A stretch of 26,653 nucleotides of DNA, taken from an uncultured Cuneatibacter sp. GTDB lineage: Bacteria; Bacillota; Clostridia; Lachnospirales; Lachnospiraceae. Under the pieces are notes generated by a model. The model did not search any database. It saw only the letters and a program-made list of their open reading frames with translations, and was not told the DNA's origin. The position numbers and the translations under genes are program-made. Below, one piece after another: positions 8,090 to 14,991 of this stretch; positions within the stretch are counted from its first letter, which is position 1; each line of letters opens with the position of its first letter. The DNA lies in contig CAKQHB010000033.1 in the NCBI GenBank assembly GCA_934234215.1, positions 1 through 26,653 of the forward strand, given 5' to 3'.

Positions 8090-8162
8090 AGCTACTGGCC
8101 GGACTCGAACCGGCGACCTGCTGATTACGAATCAGCTGCTCTACCAACTGAGCCACAGTAGC
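8090..8162 (-). tRNA. tRNA-Thr (anticodon CGU)
   Basis: Minus strand, 73 bases. The acceptor stem GCTACTG pairs with CAGTAGC, the D-arm contains AGTTGGTAGA, and the anticodon stem GCTGA/TCAGC has the loop TTCGTAA, giving anticodon CGT (reads ACG). The T-arm contains GGTTCGAGTCC. The discriminator base is T and the CCA is not encoded. It has its own promoter (8174-8201) and terminator (8051-8083), so it is a single-gene unit. Confidence 0.95.
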
Positions 8163-8173
8163 CTACCTCATCT

Positions 8174-8201
8174 ATTATACATATTTTTTTTGTTTTGGCA
8201 A
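8174..8201 (-). promoter_or_regulatory. Promoter of tRNA-Thr
   Basis: Minus strand: -35 TTGCCA (8196-8201), 16-base A-rich spacer, -10 TATAAT (8174-8179). Transcription would begin only a few bases before the mature tRNA 5' end at 8162. Confidence 0.8.
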
Positions 8202-8289
8202 CCACTTTTTTTCAAAATGTTTACCGGAACGATTTTCCCATGCATACTCTACACTAACCAGAGTTTATTTGGGAAAGGGGGATCCTTTG

Positions 8290-9054
8290 TTGAAACCATT
8301 TCTGGAAGTTCGGAATGTGAGTTATGCATATCACACGATCACCGGAGAGACGTCGGCGGTAAAAAATGTTTCCTTCCATATAGATGCAGGAGAATTTGTG
8401 TCGGTCATTGGTCCGTCCGGCTGCGGAAAATCCACGCTTCTCTCCCTGATCTGCGGGCTGCTGGAACCGGAGCAGGGAGAGGTTCTTTTGAATGGAAAAC
8501 CGATTGCAAAAGATGCCTCTGTGGGCTATATGCTGCAGAAAGATCACCTGTTTGAGTGGCGGACAATCCGCTCAAATCTGCTGCTGGGACTGGAGATTCA
8601 GCATGGGAAAACAGCGGAGAACCTGCAGCGGTTGGAGCATCTGCTGGAGGAATACGGTCTGGCGACGTTTGCAAACAAGCACCCTTCCGAGTTGTCCGGC
8701 GGCATGCGGCAGCGGGCGGCGCTGATCCGGACATTGTTGCTGAATCCGGAACTGCTTTTGTTAGATGAACCATTTTCGGCGCTGGATTATCAGACGCGGC
8801 TGCATGTGTGCGATGATGTGGCAGCTATTCTAAAGAAAGAACAAAAGACAGCGCTTTTGATTACTCATGATATTGCAGAGGCGATCAGCATGAGTGACCG
8901 GGTGCTTGTGTTGTCTGCAAGACCGGGCACGATTCAGAAGGAGGTCTCCTTTGCATTTCCACCGGAGGCGCGTACTCCCTGCGAGAGACGGAATACGGCG
9001 GAGTTTCCCGGATATTTCAATTCATTATGGAAGGAGTTGAATTCCCATGAATGA
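8290..9054 (+). CDS. ABC transporter ATP-binding protein (SsuB/TauB/ThiZ type)
   Basis: Cytoplasmic ATPase that would power import through the permease encoded next. All nucleotide-binding motifs are intact (numbering from the chosen start): Walker A GPSGCGKST 41-49, Q-loop Q83, signature LSGGMRQR 135-142, Walker B LLLLDE 155-160, and the H-loop histidine 193 in LLITHD. It fits the nitrate/sulfonate/taurine/thiamine-precursor ATPase family, but the substrate cannot be named. The start is uncertain. There is no ATG, and TTG at 8290 (or 8287) is preceded by AAAGGGGG at suitable spacing; the next upstream TTG at 8269 overlaps that site. The end overlaps the permease start by 8 bases, indicating coupled translation. 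Only a weak promoter-like sequence (TTTACC-17-CATACT, 8220-8248) is visible upstream. Confidence 0.92.
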   Translation: MKPFLEVRNVSYAYHTITGETSAVKNVSFHIDAGEFVSVIGPSGCGKSTLLSLICGLLEPEQGEVLLNGKPIAKDASVGYMLQKDHLFEWRTIRSNLLLGLEIQHGKTAENLQRLEHLLEEYGLATFANKHPSELSGGMRQRAALIRTLLLNPELLLLDEPFSALDYQTRLHVCDDVAAILKKEQKTALLITHDIAEAISMSDRVLVLSARPGTIQKEVSFAFPPEARTPCERRNTAEFPGYFNSLWKELNSHE

Positions 9055-9850
9055 GTCGTCAAAGGAACAACGGCGCTTTTTAAAAAAATGGCATGCAAGG
9101 GAACGACGGATCAAATTGCTGCGGTTGCTGGAGTTTGTTTCGATTCTGTTCGTATGGCAGGGAGCAGTGTGGCTCGGCTGGCTGAATGATTTTATTTTCA
9201 GCAGTCCGCTGCGCATCGCGGAAACATTTGTGACGATGCTTCGGAACGGCTCGCTGTTTCTGCATGTGGGCATCACGCTGGGGGAAACACTGCTCAGCTT
9301 TGTGCTGGTTACAGTAATGTCTATCGTGGTGGCACTGCTGCTGTGGCACGGAACAACGGCGGCAAAAATTCTGGAACCGCTCTTGGTTCTTCTGAACAGT
9401 CTGCCGAAATCGGCGCTGGCACCGGTGCTCATTGTCTGGCTCGGAAATAATATCAAGACGATCATCATCGCCGGAATCTCGGTCGCGGTGTTTGGCTCGA
9501 TCCTGACGCTGTATCATGCTTTCCAGGAGACCGATCCGGATCATATTTTGCTGATTTATACGCTAAAGGGAAATCGGTTTGATGTGCTGAAAAAAGTAAT
9601 TTTGCCGGGAAATCTGCCGGTCATCGTCAGCAATATGAAAGTCAATATCGGTCTGTGCCTTGTGGGTGTGATCATTGGGGAATTTTTATCGGCGGATGTC
9701 GGTCTTGGTTATCTGATCATCTACGGCAGTCAGGTGTTCAAGATGGACTGGGTGATGATGAGCATTGTACTGCTTTGCCTGATCGCAATGGGACTGTATC
9801 AGGCGCTTGCACTGCTGGAGAAAAAAGCAGTGGGAACGATGGAACAATGA
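9047..9850 (+). CDS. ABC transporter permease (SsuC/TauC/ThiX type)
   Basis: Inner-membrane component of a binding-protein-dependent importer, 267 residues. After a basic cytoplasmic N-terminus (about 25 residues) there are roughly six hydrophobic segments. The segment TLKGNRFDVLKKVILPGNLP is at the position of the EAA loop that contacts the ATPase. The family (BPD_transp_1; sulfonate, nitrate, taurine, pyrimidine precursors) normally works with a lipoprotein or periplasmic-type binding protein, but none is encoded on either side. The next gene is degV on the opposite strand. The GATG-style overlap with the ATPase gene supports a two-gene operon. I see no efficient terminator in its own direction; the hairpin at 9877-9905 lacks a U-run on this strand. 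Confidence 0.93.
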   Translation: MNESSKEQRRFLKKWHARERRIKLLRLLEFVSILFVWQGAVWLGWLNDFIFSSPLRIAETFVTMLRNGSLFLHVGITLGETLLSFVLVTVMSIVVALLLWHGTTAAKILEPLLVLLNSLPKSALAPVLIVWLGNNIKTIIIAGISVAVFGSILTLYHAFQETDPDHILLIYTLKGNRFDVLKKVILPGNLPVIVSNMKVNIGLCLVGVIIGEFLSADVGLGYLIIYGSQVFKMDWVMMSIVLLCLIAMGLYQALALLEKKAVGTMEQ

Positions 9851-9870
9851 ATGGAATTTCCGATGAAGTG

Positions 9871-9905
9871 AAAAAATGGCTGGAACAGAAATACTGCTCC
9901 AGCCA
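9871..9905 (-). terminator. Intrinsic terminator of degV
   Basis: Minus strand: 9877-9888 pairs with 9894-9905 (12 bp, one G-U), loop of five, followed by six U (complement of 9871-9876). On the plus strand the same hairpin is followed by GAAAAGC, so it would terminate the ABC operon poorly. Confidence 0.88.
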
Positions 9906-9934
9906 GAAAAGCTTAGATTTTGAAAATTTCATAA

Positions 9935-10789
9935 TCAGCAGGCAACAACGATACCGCCATCACATGCATACAGGCTGCTGACACCTGCAGTCGGTACGAC
10001 CTGAATACTGCGAAACTGTGCCATGCTCTCGAAAGTCTCCCGCAGACCAGCTGCACGCTCCGGGCAGTTGCAGTGGGAAATGACAAGATCCCGCTCTTTT
10101 GTCTCGTCACCGAGATCCGAGACAATCGCCTGTGCCATCTTGAGAAGGGCTTTTTTCGTGCCGCGCGCCTGATCAAAGCGGGCAATCCTGCCGCCAACGC
10201 CGACCATGATGGGGCGAATGTTCAGTGCAGTGACAAGCACAGCAGTCAATCCGGTAAGGCGACCGTTTTTGCGGAGCGCCTCCATATCATCGAGAACAAA
10301 GAAGGTCTTTAAATCTTTTGTGCGGAAGCGATCCATCTCGGAGACAATCTGATCAAAGTCCATACCGGAAGCAACAAGCTCCGTGATCTTTTCTACGAGG
10401 ACAGTCTCACCGGCGGAAGCGGAATCGGAACTGAACACATGGATCTTTTTTGTGGAATTCTCGTACTCTTCCCGGTAAAGATTCTGACCGAGAACAGCTG
10501 CATTGTAAGAGCCGCTCAGATGCTGGGTCAGCGTGATGATAAAGACGCAGTCTGCATCGGATTCAGCGATTGCTCTCATATAAGCCTCCGGGGAGGGACA
10601 AGCGGACTTCGCAACTTCATCGGACTCTGCTACAAGACGCAGAAACTCTTTCTGATCAAAGGTCTCATCGTCACGAATCGAAATATCGCCTACCTGCAGT
10701 GTCAGCGGAATAAGCTCAATACGGGGATCTGCTTTCTGCTCAGGAGTCGGATCCATACAACTGTCAGCCAGAATTTTATAATTTAACAT
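9935..10789 (-). CDS. degV: DegV family fatty-acid-binding protein
   Basis: DegV/FakB-type proteins bind a fatty acid in the cytoplasm. In characterised FakB systems they present it to the kinase FakA to make acyl phosphate for phospholipid synthesis. The 284 residues are the normal length. The N-terminus YKILADSCMDPTPEQ fits the start of the DegV fold, and the lipid-contact regions are recognisable in TLTQHLSGSYNAAV (S/T-rich ligand loop) and VFSSDSASAGETVLV. The ATG has AAGGAG seven bases upstream. No fakA-like gene is in view, so kinase partnership is inferred from the family only. A promoter (10880-10907) with an overlapping perfect palindrome, and a leader hairpin (10817-10851), suggest regulated expression. 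Confidence 0.93.
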   Translation of the reverse strand: MLNYKILADSCMDPTPEQKADPRIELIPLTLQVGDISIRDDETFDQKEFLRLVAESDEVAKSACPSPEAYMRAIAESDADCVFIITLTQHLSGSYNAAVLGQNLYREEYENSTKKIHVFSSDSASAGETVLVEKITELVASGMDFDQIVSEMDRFRTKDLKTFFVLDDMEALRKNGRLTGLTAVLVTALNIRPIMVGVGGRIARFDQARGTKKALLKMAQAIVSDLGDETKERDLVISHCNCPERAAGLRETFESMAQFRSIQVVPTAGVSSLYACDGGIVVAC

Positions 10790-10816
10790 GTAGATTCTCC
10801 TTCAACGGATCAATTC

Positions 10817-10851
10817 GGAAATAAAAACCAAACAGTATAATTTTTATTTCC
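10817..10851 (-). other. Leader hairpin of degV
   Basis: GGAAATAAAAA (10817-10827) pairs perfectly with TTTTTATTTCC (10841-10851), 11 bp around a 13-base loop, about 27 bases before the degV start codon. No U-run follows the stem, so it is not a plain terminator; it may affect mRNA stability. Confidence 0.6.
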
Positions 10852-10870
10852 TTTTGACACGGTTTTTAAA

Positions 10871-10882
10871 ACTACATGTAGT
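10871..10882. promoter_or_regulatory. Palindromic operator candidate at the degV promoter
   Basis: ACTACATGTAGT is a perfect 12-base palindrome overlapping the downstream half of the degV -10 hexamer and the likely transcription start. The position would suit a dimeric repressor. I cannot assign the regulator. Confidence 0.5.
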
Positions 10883-10907
10883 ATAGCACAGATCTGTCAA
10901 TAGTCAA
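10880..10907 (-). promoter_or_regulatory. Promoter of degV
   Basis: Minus strand: -35 TTGACT (10902-10907), 16-base spacer, -10 TATACT (10880-10885). A second TTGACA lies inside the spacer but is too close to the -10 to serve. The leader would be about 85 bases. Confidence 0.75.
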
Positions 10908-10932
10908 GTCCATGTGAAAAGATAAAAATTTT

Positions 10933-12228
10933 TTAATCTTCCTGAAACAATGCAGTCATGAACTGATTCAGCTCCAGCTGTGATTTTGCAGAGATCAGCT
11001 CACGAGAAGAATGCATGGCGAGCATCGGTCCGCCAATATCAGCAATCGGGATCGGCAGATGGGTGCTGGAGATGGCACCGATGGTGCTGCCGCCGCGGAC
11101 ATCGCTGTGGTTTACAAACTTCTGACACGGGATGCCGTTCTTTTCACAGATGCCCTGCACGATCGCAGTCACGCAGCTGTCGGTGGCATAGCGCTGATTA
11201 TAAGAAAGCTTCATGACAACGCCGCCGTCGAGACTGACCGGATTGGTCGGATCGGTGGTAGCGGGCTTATTCGGATGAATTGCATGAGCTGCATCTGCAG
11301 AAACAAGCAGGCTGTGAGGCAGCATCTCTAAGAAACGGGTGCGATCATGATTCAATGCCTGCATCAGACGCTCCAGCAGCATGGAGAACATCTCGGAATC
11401 AGCACCCTGTGCGGAGGCAGAACCCACTTCCTCATGGTCGGTCAGGTAGATGACATCAATGCCGCTCTCCCGCTGTCCGGCAATCAGACCGGTCAGTGCT
11501 GCATAGCAGGAGGACAGATTGTCCAGACGGGGAGAAGAAACCATGTCATTCTGGATGCCGCACAGGCAGGGACGATCCATATTATAAACGGACAGATCAT
11601 AATCCAGAATATCCGAAGCGGAAACACCGATCTCTTCTGCCAGATAGTCTAAGAAGGAGTGCTGCTCCAGAGAAGCTTTCACGAAGTCCAGCAGCGGCAG
11701 CATATCGACCTGCTTTTTGAGGGCAACGCCATCGTTGACCTGACGATTCTGGTGAATGCACAGATTCGGGATCGTCAGAACCGGACGTCCGAAGTCTACC
11801 AGTCTGCGGATCGGGTGGAATGGATCTTCTCCGCGCACAGCGACAACACCGGCGAGGGAAAGGGGACGATCCATCCAGGTGCTGAGGATCGGTCCGCCAT
11901 AGCACTCGACGTTCAGACGGTGATAGCGGGCATCCTTCATATCTGCCAGAGGTTTTACCCGGAAACAGGGCCAGTCAGTATGTGCACCTGCCATGCGGAA
12001 TCCCTGTCCATACCGGAACTTTCGGTTGATGGAAACCGCAAACAGGCTGGTGCCACGGACATTCACATAGTATTTTTTGCCGTTCTCGGCATGCCAGTAA
12101 TCTTCCATCTTTAATTCTTCAAAGCCAGCTGCCTGCAGCCGTCTGATTCCTGCTTCTACGCAGTGGGACGGGGAGACACTTTCTTCGATAAATGCAAAAA
12201 AGTCTTGCAGTTTTTCCTGATAATCCAT
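10933..12228 (-). CDS. M18 family aminopeptidase
   Basis: Cytoplasmic dizinc exopeptidase that removes N-terminal residues (acidic ones in characterised members) during peptide turnover. The 431 residues are the usual M18 length. Metal-site and catalytic motifs are present in order: GAHTDWPCFRVKP (near residue 80), YLTDHEEVGSAS (near 265), DAAHAIHPNKP and FVNHSDVRGGSTIG. This motif order separates M18 from the M42 glutamyl aminopeptidases. GGAGG lies 12 bases before the ATG, rather far but acceptable. It has its own promoter (12290-12318), which overlaps face to face with that of the 12329 gene. An AT-rich stem near 10918-10938 could be a weak terminator before the degV promoter. The specific substrate preference is not readable. 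Confidence 0.95.
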   Translation of the reverse strand: MDYQEKLQDFFAFIEESVSPSHCVEAGIRRLQAAGFEELKMEDYWHAENGKKYYVNVRGTSLFAVSINRKFRYGQGFRMAGAHTDWPCFRVKPLADMKDARYHRLNVECYGGPILSTWMDRPLSLAGVVAVRGEDPFHPIRRLVDFGRPVLTIPNLCIHQNRQVNDGVALKKQVDMLPLLDFVKASLEQHSFLDYLAEEIGVSASDILDYDLSVYNMDRPCLCGIQNDMVSSPRLDNLSSCYAALTGLIAGQRESGIDVIYLTDHEEVGSASAQGADSEMFSMLLERLMQALNHDRTRFLEMLPHSLLVSADAAHAIHPNKPATTDPTNPVSLDGGVVMKLSYNQRYATDSCVTAIVQGICEKNGIPCQKFVNHSDVRGGSTIGAISSTHLPIPIADIGGPMLAMHSSRELISAKSQLELNQFMTALFQED

Positions 12229-12268
12229 CTTTATTTTGATCCTCCATCGTATTCGGATATTTTTCCGG

Positions 12269-12297
12269 TTGAAAAAGCCGGATAGCTTTATTATACT
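12269..12297 (+). promoter_or_regulatory. Promoter of the DUF5721-like gene
   Basis: Plus strand: -35 TTGAAA (12269-12274), 17-base spacer, -10 TATACT (12292-12297). Transcription start is near 12304, about 25 bases before the ATG. Its -10 overlaps that of the opposing M18 promoter. Confidence 0.75.
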
Positions 12298-12318
12298 GGT
12301 TTTAGTTATTTCTGTAAA
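12290..12318 (-). promoter_or_regulatory. Promoter of the M18 aminopeptidase gene
   Basis: Minus strand: -35 TTTACA (12313-12318), 17-base spacer, -10 TATAAT (12290-12295), about 55 bases of leader. The -35 overlaps the ribosome binding site of the opposite gene (12329). Confidence 0.8.
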
Positions 12319-12328
12319 GGAGACACCG

Positions 12329-12817
12329 ATGATCGCTTTAAAATTTCCAAATCAGAAACAGTTCACACAGGCACTGTTTCTGCAGCCGATGTTCGATGCT
12401 TATACGTTGTATGAGGGATCTGTTGTGACAGGATGTACCTATGAGATAGACGGTCATCGAAACGCAGAGTATTATATGTCCGATGAGGAGGAGACATCCC
12501 AGGGGGCATATTTGCGCTGGGAGGAGATCCGCCCGAGCTGTTTTCAGATGATTAAGGGAAAGCGGCTTCCGCTGCAGTTTAAGTTCGTGCTGCGGGCGCC
12601 GGAAACGCTTGTGGAGCAGCTTCTTGCCTCCACAGAAACCGGGATCACCGCAGACCAGGTGCAGGCACTGCATCTGATTGTGCAGTACCGCAGCGGAGAA
12701 CTGACTGTGACAACGGGCACGGCTCTCTCGTTCTTCACATTGGATAAGACACTGGAGCAGCTCTGGGATCGTTATGTCGGGCAGTTCTTCGAAAAACAGC
12801 AGTTTAAAACCGTCTAA
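12329..12817 (+). CDS. Conserved small protein resembling DUF5721
   Basis: 162 residues, soluble, with no signal peptide or membrane segment. The opening MIALKFPNQKQFTQALFLQPMFD and overall size recall the uncharacterised DUF5721 family of clostridia; I recognise this from memory and only moderately surely. Visible features are an alternating hydrophobic pattern suggesting beta strands, an acidic stretch MSDEEE, and FFTLDKTLEQLWDRYV near the end. I chose the ATG at 12329 because AAAGGAG lies eight bases before it. Upstream in-frame starts (from 12236) have no such site and lie before the predicted transcription start. It stands between two divergently arranged units and directly before the CIRCE element of htpG. 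The function is unknown. Confidence 0.85.
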   Translation: MIALKFPNQKQFTQALFLQPMFDAYTLYEGSVVTGCTYEIDGHRNAEYYMSDEEETSQGAYLRWEEIRPSCFQMIKGKRLPLQFKFVLRAPETLVEQLLASTETGITADQVQALHLIVQYRSGELTVTTGTALSFFTLDKTLEQLWDRYVGQFFEKQQFKTV

Positions 12818-12837
12818 ATCTAAACATTTTCTAAATT

Positions 12838-12869
12838 ATTAGCACTCAGCTCGCCTGAGTGCTAATTTT
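12838..12869 (+). terminator. Possible terminator formed by the CIRCE inverted repeat
   Basis: The CIRCE arms form a 10-bp stem (12838-12847 with 12857-12866) with a 9-base loop, followed by UUUUCUGUU, 20 bases after the stop of the 12329 gene. As RNA this could end that gene's transcript. No other terminator is seen there. Confidence 0.45.
12839..12865. promoter_or_regulatory. CIRCE element (HrcA operator)
   Basis: TTAGCACTC, nine bases, GAGTGCTAA: a perfect match to the HrcA operator consensus. It ends seven bases before the -35 hexamer of the htpG promoter, so it sits upstream of the promoter rather than over the transcription start, where it is more often found. HrcA represses through CIRCE until heat stress. 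No hrcA gene is in the window. Confidence 0.95.
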
Positions 12870-12872
12870 CTG

Positions 12873-12901
12873 TTGACATTCCCCTGCAATCGTACTAGAA
12901 T
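12873..12901 (+). promoter_or_regulatory. Promoter of htpG
   Basis: -35 TTGACA (12873-12878), 17-base spacer, -10 TAGAAT (12896-12901). The leader is about 48 bases to the ATG at 12956. It lies immediately downstream of CIRCE. Confidence 0.88.
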
Positions 12902-12955
12902 ACACTTCGTGGACAAAATCTCCACAGATTTTTCTGAAAAAGTGAGGTTAAAAGC

Positions 12956-14854
12956 ATGAACGCAAAACAGGGTAATTTATCTATCAATAGCGAAAATATT
13001 TTCCCGATTATTAAAAAGTGGCTGTACAGCGACCACGATATTTTTGTCCGTGAGCTGGTGAGCAATGGATGCGATGCCATCACAAAACTGAAAAAGCTTT
13101 CCCTGATGGGTGAATATACATTGCCGGAATCTTACGCTCCCTGCGTACAGGTTGAGACAAACGACGAAGAAAAGACAATCACTTTCATTGATAATGGTCT
13201 TGGTATGACTGCAGAGGAAGTGGATCAGTACATCAACCAGATCGCATTTTCCGGTGCGAAGGATTTCTTAGAGAAGTATAAGGATAAGTCCAACGATGAT
13301 CAGATCATCGGTCATTTCGGACTGGGCTTCTACTCTGCTTTTATGGTAGCAGATCGTGTTGAGATCGATACGCTGTCCTTCCGGGAAGGTGCTGAGGCAG
13401 TTCACTGGGAGTCTGACGGCGGCATGGATTATGCGATGGAAGGTTCTGAGAAGACCGACATTGGTACCCGCATTACACTGCATCTGAATGAGGACAGCTA
13501 CGAATTCAGCAACGAGTATCGTGTCAGAGAGATTCTGGAAAAGTACTGCTCTTTCATGCCTACCGAGATTTATCTGCACAAGGAAAATGCAGAGCCGGAG
13601 TACGATGAGGTCGAGACCGGTGAGAAGGACGCTGATGGCAATGCGATCAAGGAGAAGGTTCTGAAGACCCCTCAGCCGATTAACGACACCACTCCTCTTT
13701 GGACAAAGCATCCCAATGAGTGTACTGACGAGGAATACAAAGAGTTCTATCACAAAGTATTCCGGGATTACAAGGAGCCGCTGTTCTGGATTCATCTGAA
13801 CATGGATTACCCGTTTAACCTGAAAGGTATCCTGTACTTCCCTCAGATCAACACCGAGTATGAATCCATCGAGGGTACGATCAAGCTGTTCTCTAATCAG
13901 GTCTTCATCGCAGATAACATCAAGGAAGTCATTCCGGAATTCCTGATGCTGTTAAAGGGTGTGATCGATTGCCCGGATCTGCCGCTGAATGTTTCCAGAA
14001 GTGCGCTGCAGAATGATGGTTTTGTAAAGAAAATCAGCGATTATATTACAAAGAAGGTATCCGACAAGCTGTCCGGTATGTGCAAGACCGACCGCGAGAA
14101 CTATGAGAAGTATTGGGATGACATCAATCCGTTCATTAAGTACGGCTGCCTGAAGGATGAGAAGTTCTACGAAAAGATGAAGGACTATGTGCTGTTCAAG
14201 AATCTGGACGGTAAGTATCTGACTCTGGAAGATGCCCGTAAGGAAAACGAAGAGACACACAAAGACACCATCTTCTACGTTACAAACGAAGAAGAACAGG
14301 GTCAGTACATCCACATGTTCCGCGAGGCAAATATGGATGCGGTCATTATGAAGACCACGATCGACTCTCCGTTCATCTCCATGCTGGAGGCAAAGAACGA
14401 AGGTCTGAAGTTCCTGCGTATTGATGCAGATCTGACTGATTCCTTTAAGGAAGAGTCTGATGAAGAAGAAATGAAGAAGGCGACAGACAGTCTGGCTGAG
14501 CTGTTCAAGAAGGCACTGGCACTGGAGAGCCTGACCGTAAAGGCAGAGAAGCTGAAAAACAACGAGATCGCTTCGATGATCACGGTTTCCGAGGAGAACC
14601 GCCGTATGCAGGACATGATGAAGATGTATGGTATGGGCGCTTCCGCTTTCGGACCTGCCGGTGAGACCCTGGTACTGAATGTCAACCATCCGCTTGTTTC
14701 CTATGCACTGGATCATGCAGAGGAAGAAGCTGCTTCCACGATCTGCAAGCAGTTGTACGATATGGCAAAGCTGAGCAACGGTACTCTGCCTCAGGATCGT
14801 ATGACCGAGTTCCTGGCTCGTACCAATGAGATCATGATGCTGTTGACAAAATAA
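12956..14854 (+). CDS. htpG: Molecular chaperone HtpG (Hsp90)
   Basis: ATP-dependent homodimeric cytoplasmic chaperone that helps remodel client proteins under stress. The 632 residues match bacterial Hsp90. The N-terminal ATPase domain (GHKL fold) shows ELVSNGCDAITKL, DNGLGM and GHFGLGFYSAFM in order. The middle domain has LPLNVSRSALQ with the conserved catalytic arginine region. The C-terminal dimerisation domain ends LARTNEIMMLLTK. GAGG lies about ten bases before the ATG. A CIRCE element and sigma-A promoter precede it, so HrcA control is likely. This differs from Bacillus subtilis, where htpG is not in the HrcA regulon. It ends at a long bidirectional terminator shared with polC. Confidence 0.97.
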   Translation: MNAKQGNLSINSENIFPIIKKWLYSDHDIFVRELVSNGCDAITKLKKLSLMGEYTLPESYAPCVQVETNDEEKTITFIDNGLGMTAEEVDQYINQIAFSGAKDFLEKYKDKSNDDQIIGHFGLGFYSAFMVADRVEIDTLSFREGAEAVHWESDGGMDYAMEGSEKTDIGTRITLHLNEDSYEFSNEYRVREILEKYCSFMPTEIYLHKENAEPEYDEVETGEKDADGNAIKEKVLKTPQPINDTTPLWTKHPNECTDEEYKEFYHKVFRDYKEPLFWIHLNMDYPFNLKGILYFPQINTEYESIEGTIKLFSNQVFIADNIKEVIPEFLMLLKGVIDCPDLPLNVSRSALQNDGFVKKISDYITKKVSDKLSGMCKTDRENYEKYWDDINPFIKYGCLKDEKFYEKMKDYVLFKNLDGKYLTLEDARKENEETHKDTIFYVTNEEEQGQYIHMFREANMDAVIMKTTIDSPFISMLEAKNEGLKFLRIDADLTDSFKEESDEEEMKKATDSLAELFKKALALESLTVKAEKLKNNEIASMITVSEENRRMQDMMKMYGMGASAFGPAGETLVLNVNHPLVSYALDHAEEEAASTICKQLYDMAKLSNGTLPQDRMTEFLARTNEIMMLLTK

Positions 14855-14878
14855 AACAGGAATTTATAATTTTTAATT

Positions 14879-14953
14879 AAAAGTAAAAAAAGAAAGCTCT
14901 TCGGAGATCTGGTCAACCCAAAATCTCCGAAGAGCTTTCTTTTTACTTTTTTT
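14879..14953. terminator. Bidirectional terminator between htpG and polC
   Basis: A perfect 22-bp stem (14887-14908 with 14923-14944) with a 14-base loop is extended after a two-base bulge by six more pairs. U-rich tracts follow the stem on both strands. It serves convergent htpG (plus) and polC (minus). Confidence 0.93.
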
Positions 14954-14991
14954 CACATGAATTCTATTGCATTATAAATGAGTAAGTTTAG

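Noticed and set aside
9847..9981. Small open frame (MNGISDEVKKWLEQ...) overlapping the permease stop in ATGA fashion
   Set aside because: The overlap looks like coupling, but the frame runs through the degV terminator and into the degV coding end. With 44 codons and no family recognised, it is probably chance or a remnant.
10854..10882. Plus-strand promoter TTGACA-17-TGTAGT overlapping the degV promoter
   Set aside because: The -10 is poor and no plus-strand gene follows; the next plus gene has its own promoter at 12269-12297.
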